The position numbers and the translations under genes are program-made. Under the pieces are notes generated by a model that saw nothing but the letters and a program-made list of their open reading frames with translations, was not told where the DNA came from and did no database searches. Below, piece after piece: positions 48,166 to 61,259 of a DNA stretch of 64,000 nucleotides; the stretch's first letter is position 1; each line of letters starts with the position of its first letter. The DNA is from Platerodrilus igneus. Taxonomy: Eukaryota > Arthropoda > Insecta > Coleoptera > Lycidae. The DNA lies in the NCBI GenBank assembly GCA_036346225.1, contig JARFIW010000885.1, forward strand, positions 1,426,001 through 1,490,000, read 5' to 3'.

Positions 48166-48995
48166 TTAATTTTGTACATTCAGAATGAAATTTTAATTAA
48201 AAAAGTAAATTAACTGGTTTGTCATTTTTCCATGAATTTCTAACACCTATATAAGGGATGCTAAAAGTAAGTATGAGGTGATTGAGAAGGTTAACATTTT
48301 AAGTAGAGCATAATACCAAATCTTCATTTTAAACCATAATTTTCACATTTAATAATTATAGTTTTTTTACATAAAGATTTGATTTAAGTTCTATTTAAAT
48401 TGCAATTGTACTACTTTCAAATTTAAAAATTCCACCTATTGCGGTAATTTGAATTTAGACGTTTCCCGCCATTCCCCTACTTGCTGTTTGTAGAGCCACC
48501 ACAGTATCCCTTACAAATTGTGCAAGAGAGATAAAACCATAGGAAATTTTATCTACCTATTGCAGTCTTTCTGAACAAAAAATCAGCACACAGTTGACAC
48601 TCTGAAGGTACTCTGTGATTTATCGATAAATACACATAGAATAGCTCTGGAGACATACAAGCCCGTTTTACACCTTACAACCTTGTCAGACTATTACCTT
48701 GTGCTAACCCAAATGTATTATAGTTATAGACATACATGCTCAGGGCTTATGAGCGACATAAAAATTATACGCTGAGAATTATGACCTTTTACTCCAGAAT
48801 CCAAACGTAAGTCGACGTGAATCTGATAACAACTAGTATAATAACACTAGAAAATATAATTTATATGGCAACAGATAAACAAAATAAAATATATCTACTA
48901 TATCATTTCAATAATTGACAGAAATAACAAATAGAGGGCAGCGCAACAAATTTCTTGTTTTAAAAAATAAGCTTACGTTTGTTATTTCTTTATTT

Positions 48996-49046
48996 GGTAG
49001 AATCACAGATTATCCACCACTAAGAGTGGATAATCTGTGGTAGAAT
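48996..49046. repeat. 36-bp palindrome, copy 2
   Basis: Arms 49004-49017 and 49026-49039, loop cactaaga, flanked by ggtagaat on both sides. Equivalent to 39293-39343. Confidence 0.85.
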
Positions 49047-49061
49047 TCTCAGGAAAGAAAC

Positions 49062-50415
49062 CGTTCAGAAATAACCTAAACTTCGTTTCACGAGAGAATA
49101 GAGATGAAAAGCATAGGGTCTTACAATTTCAAAAGTTCATAAATACAACTCCGCTAGCGCGGAATAAGCGACGCCACGGCAGGTGGTAGCTCCAAGCTTT
49201 ACACAGGCTTTAGCGCGGCCATCTGACAATGACGTCACCAATAACAAATTAAATATGCCATTGACGGAAAATATGCCAATTTTCATACAATAGTTTAAAA
49301 CAGCGAAATACTCACATGAATATGTCCCTGAGTTAAAGTTGGCTTCTGTTGACGTCTATCAGGGCTGCTGATGGCCCCTTTTAAGGCAATTAACGGAGGG
49401 TACGCCTTCCAAATCGCTGGAGCCCCTTTTAAGATAGTTAAAGATGGCGACTGCTCCGGTGCTGTTGGCGGAGCATGGAGATCCGGCTCGTTCTAGGGTC
49501 GTGGGACTGCTCCAGGGTCGTATCAAATTCCTATATGCAGCGGAACGATACGGAATAGGTTAATCAGGTAAAGTCAAACAAAGATAAGCAAAAGGAAATC
49601 TACATAATAAAAATAAAGATACGATACCAGACACGACCGCCCTTCTCGATGTTCAAAGGGAAAACGGCCACGTTAAAAGACCACCGGAAAAAGACCCACT
49701 TTTCTGTCCTTTCCCGCGTCGGCGCGGAATTATTCGTCCAACCCACTTTTAACGTGACGGAAATACGCCAAGTCTTTTAAATTTAAAGGCGCGAAAACTT
49801 CCGCACATAAAAATTAAGCTAAGAAAATGTTTAGTGCCACTTTGGCACGTAACAAGGGGACTAAATAACCACAATTTCATTGGTTAAAACATGGTACAGA
49901 CAAAGAATATTAACTATTATAGTTAATATTCTTTGATACAGATTTACACGGTTTAATTGAATTTTAGATTCAGGTTGTGACAAAAAATCTCACCGAAGGA
50001 TATTCATCTTTTTAACTACCAATAAATTTTAATTTCGAACCCTTTTCTTTTATCTTTTTGATAAAATGCGGGAATATATTAACATTGGATAAAATTTGTT
50101 ATAACAAAATACGCAATAACTTCTATTTGCAATATTTTTCTCCAACACTTTGCTACGTACAATGACATAGCCGGACGAAACACGAAACGTAAGTACTAGG
50201 CTAGCTATCGAACGCGGAGAGTGGGGGGGATTCATCTAAATACTAAAAATAAAATTAAAACACAAAAATTAAGCACATCGTCCATGATTATCTATTAATA
50301 ACTAAAAATAAATAAAAACAAAAAAAAATTTCTTGATTCGCATGGAAAAATAAAAGTATTCAATTTTAGTGATATTGTAACGGACAAATTTGATAGTGGA
50401 TTCACGAAGTGCGTA
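49062..50415. repeat. Repeat G, copy 2, with a 740-bp insert
   Basis: Collinear with 40915-41700 except for 49118-49858, which is absent from copy 1 (copy 1 reads aaaagcataggggactaaat). Also includes the 35-bp palindrome at 49901 and the ctacgtacaatgacatag motif at 50153. Confidence 0.75.
49118..49858 (-). mobile_element. 740-bp insertion in repeat G, hairpin-ended
   Basis: Boundaries come from the empty site in copy 1. It ends with hairpin gtgccactttggcac (49834-49848) and gtaacaa, like 43762 and 45148. Flanking agg/agg is at most a 2-4 bp duplication. No inverted ends, no coding. Possible solo LTR in reverse orientation, or an unclassified non-autonomous element. Confidence 0.55.
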
Positions 50416-52020
50416 TAAGTAAATTATATTTATTATTATTCATATAAATCCTTTCCTTAACATATCGTCTTGCTATGATACTTGTAACATCTCCTTTTAA
50501 TTCAAATTAAAAGTAAATACTATAAGGACATGTGGCCCGACCACATGGCACCACCCGGCAATGTGGTGCTTATGATTTATAGTCACCGTTAATAAATATG
50601 CTGAGGCATCGCCAGATTGGAATAGCCCGCCATCTTTTTATCAACACATAGGGGTTTTACCGCTTAATTAAATAACTAATCAAAATTCTATTCAGGAAGT
50701 TTTGTAAATCACAATTTTTAGAGTAATTTAATAACAAGTCCGTGTGAGGGGGAGTTAAATTACGTTAGTTAATAGTAATGAATATTTTTATAAATTTATT
50801 GCCAGCATGTTTAAGTAGGTCAAATTTAAACGTAGTTTGTAAATAAGGAAATAATAGTAGGATATTATGTAGGAAACTGCTTTCAAACGGAAATTGATAG
50901 GTTAAAAGTACCCCGAAGTTCTTTATGAACACTTTCAAGCTCCAGAAAGTATAACAAAGAACCGAAAATTGATAAATACCAGCGTGTGTTCAGTTTAGGG
51001 GATTATTATTTTTGAGTCTTAGATAGAGTAGTGAGAAACCATTCGCTAATCGTTGATTATTAGAATATTAGAAAAAAAGAAGCTTTTATCTCGAGGGGAT
51101 CCTCGAGTAAATACAAAGGGTGATTAATATTTCGTTGACCGCATCGAGAGCGGTTCAGCTCCATTTTTAAGTGGTTTATCATACCAAGTGTAACTGATTA
51201 AATAAATTGTGAGCGCGATTAACGGTCCAGATAAACTGATTTCACTAAATTAAGTTGGAAGAGCGAACACGGATTGTAAAACATCCAGGTGCCCCGTTAT
51301 TTTCACTTTCAATGTACGAAAGTGAAGATATTAGTAAACTTAACTAAATACCGTTAGCCCGATAAAGCAACCCTGCGGTGTGACCTTTAGCAGGTAGTTG
51401 TTGGTATAGACACTATACACATTTTTAAAATAGAAAGTAAAAGTGTTTCGTGCGAAGACAATAAACTACCCAAATACCGCGAGTATATTACAAACAACGG
51501 TAACACGTCAATCAGGACACTGACCCAGGCTCTGAAATTTACACCTGATCGTATACGCAACGCTGGTAGTGAAAAGCGGCGCACGTAATGTAAGTAATTT
51601 TAGTGTTAAATTGACCCTCAATGCGATTTGTGACATACTTTTCTGTAGTACACAAAATAACTAGGTTAAGAGTATTTAGGTGGGGGATTAGATATTCATA
51701 GAAATAGATCCGTGGTGTATTTTGTTTTTACATCCAAGTAAAGAAGTTGTTTGTAAAGTGTTATTTTGTTCTAAATAAGTTTGAATACAGTTAGCTAAAA
51801 GCTTGTAAGTGGTTCACGAACAAGTACTGGAAGTCAGGGTAAAGCTTTTTAAAAATTTTAAATTCTGAAAAATTTAAGGGGTTAGAAGCATCCCCTACCG
51901 TGTTTAATAAGGAATAATGATTATCTTTTAGAAATACTCTGTTGCAGGATTGTTATAAAAGAAAGAGTAAAAATAGGCTCAAGAGCTTATTTTTATAGTG
52001 AAACTGTAGGTACCTGTTTT
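50416..52020. other. AT-rich stretch, nothing recognised
   Basis: No open frame with a recognised motif and no repeat shared with the rest of the window. Confidence 0.4.
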
Positions 52021-52026
52021 ACCTGT

Positions 52027-52660
52027 TTATTTGTCACCAATACAAATAAAACACACCAATATTAAACTAAGGTAGACGTTACATACTTTAGCATCATTAT
52101 TAAAGTACACTATGTAATTATTCCGATTTTGTATAGCTTCAGAACGTACATTAGTAGTTCTACAACGCTGCAAATTCTCTAAGCGGATTGTTTCAGTTTG
52201 GTATTCCCCTGGGATTTCATTTATGATACCATTATCAAATATTGATGGTGACAAATAAGAAGAATAATTTTTAACTAAACAATTGTGCAATGTGCAAATT
52301 GCTAAAACGATATAGTTGACTTTTTCAGGAGACATCAATGGATGTTTAAAACTCTAAATCTATTATTCACTAAACCGAAAGCATTTTCAGAGACAGTATC
52401 GCCTTCGCCAACCTGTAATTAATTATGAATCTTTAATGTGTCAATTCTTTTTGAGAGAATGATTTTAAAAAACGGTTCCCAAGTGCAAATGCTTCATCTC
52501 CTAAAAAAACAAAATTTAGATTGTTCTTTGTTTCATGATTTGAAGGTGGATTAAATCTATTCGATTGCAGTCTATTAAAAAATTCTGTATATGCAATAAC
52601 ATTCCCATCTGACATCCTTCCGTTTTTACCTACATCATGTGAAGTTACTGTCATTATTAT
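52027..52660 (-). pseudogene. PIF/Harbinger (HARBI1-like) nuclease relic
   Basis: Minus strand: DVGKNGRMSDGNVIAYTEFF, then LNFVFLGDEAFALGNRFLKS (52654-52433), SENAFGLVNNRFRVL (about 52400-52350, different frame), and MMSPEKVNYIVLAICTLHNC (52338 leftward). These are the DVG.GR.SDG, GDEAF, ENAFG..K.RFR and LHN motifs of the DDE_Tnp_4 nuclease. A stop at KELTH and two frameshifts break it, and the N-terminal part with the first Asp is not found upstream. The adjacent open frame 52668-52994 (minus, MEYDSLAVLREISD) has no match that I recognise. Confidence 0.8.
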
Positions 52661-53149
52661 ACTTGTGTTAGGTTGATATTACAAGTTCCACGGATGGTAA
52701 TTCCGGATTTAGTGGAATTGCAAATCTATCGTTTTTATCATTCTGTTGCCTCAAGAAACTCCTGGTGCCTGTTTCCTCATGGACAGCTCTTGTTTCCCGA
52801 CGTCCACGATTACGACCGAATCTCCTATCTTTGAGATTAACTCGTCTGTGCAGGTGGTGTTTTGTCATCGTATCGCCTAGGGAAACCCTATCTTTTAGCA
52901 AGTGATCATTGGGAACGCGACAATATGAAGTCAAATGATAACAACAAATTTTATCTGAAATTTCTCGTAGTACTGCCAGTGAATCGTACTCCACCTTAAC
53001 CTGTTAGGAACATACACTTATGATCTATGTCTACTTCATATCACAAAATGTATTATTGATAATTTTCAGTGGATCATGAAGGCTGTTTTATTGGTCTGGG
53101 GTATTTCGCCATTTTCTTAAACTACATGCTGATACATTTTGCTTTCTTA

Positions 53150-56023
53150 GATGGTATTATTCGAAAAGCAGTTGCAAAGAGGGCCAACACTACTTCAAGA
53201 TCATTCCTTCCTTATTCCTACACCAATGCTGTGATAGTCTATCGCAAGCTTTAGCGATTCTTTTTAATAAAAGCTTTAGTAGTGGATCATTTCCCCTAGC
53301 TTGGAAAAGGTCATTTTTAATCCCAGTATTTAAATCGGGTGACCGTGCTAAAATCGAGAATTATCGTGGTATATCAATTTTATCCTCTATTGCTAAGCTG
53401 TTTGAGTCCATCATATGCGATGAGTTATTGAGTGTATTTAAAAATTGTATTGCTATTGAACAGCATGGCTTCTTTAAAGGCTGCTCTACTGTCACTAACC
53501 TTGCCATGTATCACGATTTTTTTATAAATAGTTTGGAAAGTGGATTACAAGTTGATACAGTATACGCCGATGTTTCGAAAGCTTTTGACAGTGTTTGTCA
53601 CACGTTACTCATTGATAAACTTCGTTTTCTTGGTATAACAGGTTCATATTTGAAATGGATATATTCCTACTTAGTGAATCGCACCCAATGTGTGAAAATT
53701 GCAGGCATAATATCCAGAAGCATCAGTGTTTCGTCAGGTGTGCCTCAAGGGTCACACCTTGGCCCAATTCTTTTTATTCTCTTTATCAATGACGTTGTTT
53801 GTGCATTTAAAAATACGAAATGCCTACTATATGCCGACGACTTAAAGTTTTTTGGATGTATTAGTTCTATACATGACTGTCTTAAAGTGCAAAAAGATAT
53901 TGACAATCTAGTAATCTATTTGGCTCATAATAAACTCAAACAAAATATTGGGAAGTGCAAAATTATGAGATTCACAAAATGTAAAGACTTGATTTTGTTT
54001 GATTGCTGCATTGGATGTTTTAAACTCGAAACTGTGGTAACCATCTCTGATTTAGGGGCTGTTTTTGATGTTGGTTTAAAGGGTATTAATCATATTAATT
54101 CAGTTGTCTCTAAAGCATTTAGGACGTTGGGATTCATTAAAAGAAACTGTATACACATCAACGATGTCCAAGCTTTGAAATCATTATACAATTCTTTAGT
54201 TTGCAGTATTTTAGAATACAATTGCATCATTTGGTCACCTTATTATGCCACTCACATCCAGAAAATTGAGCATGTACAAAACAAGTTCATTAATTTCATT
54301 CTCTGGAAGCTTAGATATCCGTATGCCGAAAGTTCACATGACATTCGGCATCAGTTGGTTGGTTATCAATCACTGCTAGCTCGACGTACTGCAGCGTTTA
54401 TAATATTTCTTTATAAATTGATACATGATATAGGAGAGATAGGATGATAGGCCACATACTACGGCATGAGGGAATAGTGCGGAATATACTAGAAGCAGAG
54501 ATAGGAAAAAAGAGAAGAAGAGGTAGACCTAGGTTAGACTACTGCACACAGACAGTGAAAGATGTAGGCTGTAGGAGTTTCAGGGAAATGTGTAGGCTAG
54601 CTCAGAATAGAAATCAATGGAGGTACGCATCCAACCAGTCCCAAGATGAATAAATTAATCGAAGAAAGTAACTGCACTTAAACATGATATTTATTATAAG
54701 CAACTACACGCATTGGATGGGCAATATTCTCGAATAATGGTAATTGCGTGAAAGCATTTACTGGAAAACTATTATTTCGGCAAATGTCTAAGTGTTGTGG
54801 GATCTTGGTAGCCACAGGCTGCTTAACCCCCTTCAATAAATCTCAGTGAAATAGGGCATAATATTAGAAAACAATATAAGGGAAACCGAGCTGTATTGCT
54901 GTGTGAGAATTTCAGGGAACTATGTAGGTTAGTTTAGAAAATAAATAAATGCAGGTACATGTCCAACCAGTTTTGAGACGGGAAACCCAATGACGAAAAA
55001 ATAAGCGCAGATAAATCTGATGATTAGTATAAACAACTAGTTGTTTGTTGTGAAATATTTGCAACTAATGTTGACTGTGCGAAAAGATATATTGGAAAAA
55101 ATATTAAATCAGTAAATGTTCAAGTGCAGGGGGAACTTGGCAGCCACAGGCTGCTTACCCCCCTTCGCAACCACTGAATGACAGAGAAATAGGGTATATA
55201 ATTGTAAAACAATAGAGGGGGACCGAACTGCATCTGACAAGAAAGAACGGCGCCTATGATGAAAGACAACAAACATAGAACAAAAAGTTATTGAAAGCGT
55301 ATGTGTGGAGCACAGCACAGACAGCTTGCCTACGAAATACGAGCAGTCTGAAAAGCAGACAGAAGAACAGTAGCAGCCTTTGAAATGCCGTGCTTCAGAT
55401 GTATGAGGATGGACAGACAAATGTAATAACAAATAGGTTATAGAAACAGTGAGGGAACAAGGATATCATTGGGAAAAAAATATGAGAAAAGAAGGGCAGA
55501 ATACGTTCTAAGGCATTTTTGGGGAATAGTATGGAATATATGACAAACAGAGATAGGAAAAAAGAAGTGGATGTAGACCTAGATCAGATAGTGATAGATG
55601 CAGACTGTGCAAATTTCGGGGAAATCTGTAGGTTAGTTCAGAATAGGAAACAATGATGGTACGCGTCTAACCAGTTTCAGGATGAAGACCCAATGATGAT
55701 GACACGATATAGTTGACTGTCCGGGATTACTAAGCATGCTGCAGTTTCGGATACCAGTTAAAGTCACCAGGAGTAATGATTTATTCTACATCGATAGTCA
55801 TCGTACTAACTATGGGGCTAGTGCATTTAGTGATAAGTTAATGGGAGTTTACAATGCTTCTATACCATCCAATATCGATATTTTCAATGATACGTGTAAA
55901 TATTTGAAGACATCTTTATCCATTTTGTAAAGTGTTAACTATGTTTCTTATTCCTTATGTATATTATTACTATTTGGGTATTACCTGTAATGTAATTATT
56001 TATATAAATAAAATAAAATAAAT
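53150..56023 (+). pseudogene. Jockey/CR1-like LINE ORF2 (RT), interrupted by an RTE-like tail
   Basis: Frame open from about 53170: AILFNKSFSSGSFPLAWKRS, FLIPVFKSGDRAKIENYRGI, then EQHGFFKGCSTVTNL, VDTVYADVSKAFDSVCH, VSSGVPQGSHLGPILFILFI, LLYADDLKFF (YADD at 53830-53841), HINDVQALKSLYNSLVCSIL and RRTAAFIIFLYKLIHDI. All RT catalytic motifs are intact, and this is the best preserved protein in the window (over 400 residues). It is cut at 54433 by an insertion and resumes at 55713 with LLSMLQFRIPVKVTRSND, RTNYGASAFSDKL to a stop at 55930. A 3' UTR and an (AAATA)n tail at 56006-56023 follow. The endonuclease domain and 5' end are missing. Confidence 0.88.
54427..55712 (+). mobile_element. RTE-like LINE 3' end inserted in the jockey-like RT
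   Basis: GATATAG at 54427-54433 and 55706-55712 is the target duplication. The insert opens with the C-terminal peptide MIGHILRHEGIVRNILEAEI, KKRRRGRPRLDY, DVGCRSFREMCRLAQNRNQW (54444-54653), a tail found on many insect RTE-like proteins. The rest is non-coding and contains repeated pieces: tagccacaggctgcttaacc near 54809 and cagccacaggctgcttaccc near 55140 (about 330 bp apart), and a second decayed tail with gatgcagactgtgcaaattt near 55601. Confidence 0.8.
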
Positions 56024-56029
56024 TTTAAA

Positions 56030-58900
56030 GCCAATTCAAAAGGCTCCATTTAATCGCATCATGAAAATGGACGTCAGTGTAACATTTTCATAATAGCATG
56101 ATTATGCTGTGATTTTTTGCTTGCGGATTTCTGTAATTTGTTGCAATTATTGGAGCGCCGAATTAAAAACTATAATTAAGGAAAGAATTTTTAGCATTTT
56201 CTTGAATTACATGGGGGCCGAGGTGAAAGGGTGCTCTATGGAGGGAGTAAAAACCATTTCCAGTCATAACCATAAACCCCAAGCAGTATAAAAATATTAA
56301 TACGCCACACAATTACCAACAATATCCATCAAGGAGAAAAAGTAACTATGTATTAAGCACATTTATTTTAAAAAATATCTATACACAGCAGCATATCGTT
56401 TCTTAAAATCTTTGACATTTCAACATTGTAATTAAAATTCTCAATAAAATTTAAATTCTCTATGTTAAAAACAACAATGACGTTAAAATAAAATAAATAA
56501 TACAGCACAATTTTATACATTGCACAATATTTTTGAAAAGATAAAATCAATTGCTACGTTTAACTAATTTGCTATCTATCTACTCCGTAACAAACTCAAG
56601 TAATAACACGTTATACTTAAACAAATAAGAAACTATAACTTCTGATTCTCATTACTAACTTAACAACAATATGAAGAATTTTAATACATTTAAATAATAT
56701 CAAGTTAAAATTGTTATTGCACCTTTGCTAACGTGTACTTGCTTGCACAAGAAACCTATTTCACATTATCGAGGAGGCTTCGTCACTACTAAAACAGTGG
56801 ATGATAGACCAAGCCCTGACACAGATAAGATAGTAAAACTAACATATATTGTTAGATACTAACTTAAAATATTCTTCCGTTTTACTAAAGTTTATAAGTA
56901 AATAATTCATACAAAATGGTTCTATTTTAACACTCTGGCCTTTTTGCTTTTATTTGCTTATATTTTGAGATCGAGATTACTTTTGATGTTGTTCTTGTAA
57001 GCATATTTTAAGATATCAACAATTTCACATGCAATTTAATTAGCGGCAATCAATTTTATATTAAAAACATGCAGAATTTAATCTAAAATTACTGAATGAC
57101 ATTTCATTCCAAGAATTTGCGTGAAATTCTCTAGGTGTACTTTCTTGATATAAATTAGAAATAAAGATGAGTACCCGAGTATGTACCCGATAACTCTATA
57201 CATGGGTCAGAACTTTGATACATAATAATTAGATGTGAAAAATAGGTGTTTGAATTTTTATCGAAAGCTTGTTAAAAAAACACAAATAACAAAGGTACTG
57301 GCAATTTTCGAGTGGTTTTGATCAGATAATTATCAAGTAATTTTCGGTAAAGATAAATTCTCACACTCTAGATAATTATAGTGTAACGAATAAATATTGG
57401 GTAATTATAAAGTAACGGATAGAACCTGGGTATTAATTTCGAGTACCGGGATACAAACATTATCAGTTATCGTCATCCCTAATATGTATAGCCACAATTT
57501 TTAACAACAAAATGTTCTCATATTACCGTATTTTTACAAAAATAAAACAACAACATAAATATTAGAAATGCGGGATTAGGATATTACTTTTCCAGAGCGA
57601 AATATTAAAATAGGTATGTAATAGATCGGAACGGGTATTCATACAGTATATTTTCTAATGATAGCATACATTTTCGTTAAATTCTATGACTCTTTTCAAC
57701 TCACAATTAGCCGTCATTTGTTAAAACATTTGTACAGTGATTAAAAATAAGAAAAAAATGTTCTTCAACTATTCGTCTACATTGTATCAAGTTATCTTGA
57801 CGTATTTAGTTTCATAGAGTATGGATTAGGGCTGTGTCGTTTAAACGTTTGCTACGTTTTAATTTGTTCATGCGTTTAAAGGTCTCATCGCATAACATGC
57901 AGAATGTAAAATGCATCCAACATACGAATTAGAGCATTTGTCGCATAGGAGAACTTCTTCTCATAATGAGATGTTAGGCGTAGTTCATTCTATAATTCAT
58001 ACGAAAACAAAGATCGTTTAGGTACGTGATTTATGTGCATTAAGTAATTTAGTGGAGAATTGCGATATTTTAGAATTCGGAATTTGACACTGTTGCACCT
58101 AAACCTTACATGTTTTAAATTTGTGGTGAAATATTAAACAAAATGATTTAAAAACTACAGCCCATTTGAATTATATTCAATCGTCAATTTTCCGTATTGG
58201 TGCTGAAATTAAGTTTTCTATGAACTAGTGATTAAGAACAATCCAAACTTTACGAAACACACCTAAAGATTAATATCTCAAGAGTACTTAATATCAACAT
58301 AGTAATATGAAATTCTGAAGACAAACAATTACATAATTAGCAAAATATCTAATGAAACCTCGCGCACTGAAATGAAGGACTTTTCAAAAATGCTGGCATA
58401 GAATCGGCAACAGCGTTGGCATAGAATGTAGAAATATCGATTGCATTTAAGCCTCAACAAAAACCAGATGTTGGTCCTGTCCAGTTAGTAATACGAAGCA
58501 CAAACGAAACCATTTAGACATTTCAATTTGTAAAAAAAAACACGGAACTGAAGTTCAATAAAACAATTTCACATTTTTACTTCTGCAGTTCCGCCAGTTC
58601 GAGAAATTCATGCACACGATATAACGTTGAATAAAATCTATATGCTATGAATGAAGGATTAAACACGGTAAATTTGTAGTTTTTTAACAAGTGATTATGG
58701 AATTGGTATAAACTCAAAACCGCATACAAAGAAATACATCATGAAAACCAAGAGAGAAAACTACCCTCTTCTACCAGGAATGTCTTTTATGTTTTGCATA
58801 ATGGGACATAGAGGGCGCCACTAATCAAATGTCAATAATTAAAAATTAACCTCCGCCTTTAGTTAACCTAAATATAAAGTTTCAGTGCAATGTGCGTAGT
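56030..58900. other. AT-rich stretch, nothing recognised
   Basis: No supportable gene, RNA or repeat. Short open frames at 56109 and 56368 look like chance. Confidence 0.4.
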
Positions 58901-58945
58901 ATGTAGCTACAACGAACTGTCAAAGATAACCCTTTATAGGATGTA

Positions 58946-58961
58946 GGTCGATATATCGACC
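58946..58961. repeat. Perfect 16-bp palindrome GGTCGATATATCGACC
   Basis: Lies 18 bases downstream of ataaccctttatagg (58927 on), which could be a degenerate piggyBac terminus (TTAACCC type) for the transposase at 59.4-61.1 kb. A matching right end was not found. Confidence 0.5.
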
Positions 58962-59399
58962 AGGGCTGAAAAAGGTCGTTGACAAAAGGTTGATGGTTAC
59001 ATTCTCGACCAGCTATGTATAAGAATATCGCCTGAATAGATTGTGGTCGCTATCCATACTAGATGTGCATTATCTAGTGAGAAATGGGAGAAACAGTCGA
59101 AATATCAACCAGTGTGAGCTTAGCGTAAGAAGTGTTAGATGTTTTCTTGCAAAGTGAAGTTTTATTGCAAGTTTTCGTGACAGACCAGGTACGAAAATTG
59201 CCGAATTTTTCTGTGAAAATATTGGTTTATCTCTAACGATCTCAACTTAGATGATATAGTCGTTCAACTGTAACATAACCTAAAATACTGAGCGGCATAT
59301 ATGCATTCCAAGAATATTAAGTGATCTCTTTCGTTATAGCACAATGATGGAGTATAAATTCGCTAACCTAGAATTAATGGACCTGATAAAATGTACGAT

Positions 59400-61130
59400 C
59401 CGGTGATGAGCAAGCTGTAGATTCTGATATCGGAGGAGATTCTGACAAGGATGATAATTTTCCTATTTGTGAACCATCAACAAGCTCCACATTCAAGCGT
59501 GCACGACAAACTGATGCTGATGATGTGTTTGGTTTCAAAGACTTTGATTACGACTCAATAGCCGATCCAAATTTTGAACTAAATGCACAAGAATCCAATG
59601 ATGTAGAAGAGGAACCTCTAATCAATTTACTACAGTTCAAGAATGATTTTACTTATAACTGGACAAAAACTTCATTTGCAAATAAATTTCAAACATCCTC
59701 ATTTACTGAGGATTTTGGTCCAACACTTACTACTGATACAGATTCACCTGTAGATATCTACAATACTTTATTTGGCCAAGAATTCATCGGCATAATAATT
59801 ATCCAGTCAAATCTGTATAGCGAGCAAAAAGGTAGGTACTAGACTGCAGAACTACGAGCTTTTTAGGAATGTTTATTCTCATGGGCCTAGCAACTTCCCA
59901 GTTTTCGACTCTACCGATCAAGAGATGTAAACTTCAATAAGACCAGAATTGCAGTATTGCCCATCAAGAGATTTTTGAGAATATTGCGTTTCTCACATAT
60001 AAATGACAATTCAAAGAAGCCAAAGAAAAAAGAACGCAACTTCCGTAAATTATACAAAATAGCACGCTTGATGAAAATATTGGATAAGAAGTTCTTAACG
60101 GCTTTTAGTCTGGGAAGAAATTTATCAGTGGAAGGAAATATGGTTGCAACTAGCCTGAAACAGTATATGCCGCTGAAAGCAATAAAGAAAGGTTTCAAAA
60201 TCTGAGCTATTGCTTGTGCTAAGACGGACCTCTACGTGAGCAAATTGTCCTCAAACTTACAAAATTATTGTACCTTCTTCGATAACTTTCTATGGGTTTT
60301 ATATTGCTGGACAAGTTCCTGGAAAGATCTTTGCATGGGTGTGGAACTAATCATACGAATAGAAAGAATTTTCCGAAAAACAATCTTGCTGATGCTAATT
60401 TTGGCTTCCAAACAATATAATTCTGTAAATTGTAATATTTCGGTTGTAAAGTGAAGAGATATGGGAAAGAAATGCAGTTGTAAGTACAATACACAAGATT
60501 ACCGAAATTTCAACAGTTTTGCACCTGAACAAAGATTTTTAAAGGACTTCAGTAGGGTGTTCGTTATTCATAGCTGATTATAATAAAAATATAGGGGACA
60601 TGGATATGTTCGAACAGCTCCATGCCTGTTACAACATTGAGTGGAAATCATGACAATGAAACTATTCTACCATTTCCTCGAATGTGCAATCGTCAGTGCA
60701 TATATATAGCACAAAACTACATCGACAAAAATAAACCAAAAACGGAATACTCATATTGCATTCAGATGCATATTAGTGAATTAACTTTTCTGGGTGAATA
60801 TTCTGGCTGCAAACAGGTCTCACGGTTGATCATAGGAAAGAACAAGATGAAGAAGACCGACGGACGTGCAATCGCTGGTGAAAACACAGTCAGATTGTTG
60901 GAGATCATTACTTCAGTCGACTACTTCTTACAGATGCGCTACATGCAGCAGAGACACAACCAAAAAGTTCAAGTGTGCAATGTTCTAAGTGCAAGGTTGT
61001 TTTGTGTATTGGATGCTTCACACCTTTTCACAACCGAAATGTGCACTAAAGTTGATGGTTCTAGATAGATACTGGTCGAAAAAGCAACCAGGAAAAATTA
61101 TGTAAAAATTTTCTTTTTTTTTTGTAAAAT
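59400..61130 (+). pseudogene. piggyBac transposase 2 (broken)
   Basis: Plus strand in several frames: acidic N-terminus, FTYNWTKTSFANKFQTSSFT (59525-59842), TAELRAFLGMFILMGLATSQ (about 59845-59905), RIAVLPIKRFLRILRFSHIN, RNFRKLYKIARLMKILDKKF, LSVEGNMVATSLKQYMPLKA (59957-60205), IGDMDMFEQLHACYNIEW (about 60592) and a C-terminal part with MQQRHNQKVQVCNV (60622-61068) whose zinc-ribbon cysteines are mostly lost. The first catalytic block, normally S(V/I)DE-M, reads SVEGNM. It differs clearly from piggyBac 1, so two piggyBac lineages colonised this region. Inactive. Confidence 0.85.
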
Positions 61131-61259
61131 TGCAATGTTTATTTTTTTGTGTATGTCCCAATAAACATACTTTTGCATTAAATTGTTTTTTGGTTGTTGT
61201 TATTTCCCTATAAATGGTTCAACCATAAAAATTTTCGTGCAATAATTTTTTTATAATTT

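Larger units (their letters stand above)
47977..49046. repeat. Repeat F, copy 4
   Basis: Matches F1/F2 from the THAP start codon onward (47978-48500), then the MULE-like terminus (agagccaccacagtatccct), the motif cagttgacactctgaaggta near 48591, the RT-fragment junction and the F3-like part to 49003. The promoter-side half of F is absent: the copy begins within two bases of the THAP ATG. Confidence 0.7.

Noticed and set aside
51090..51107. ctcgaggggatcctcgag looks like a cloning-site palindrome
   Set aside because: No vector sequence around it; short enough to occur naturally.
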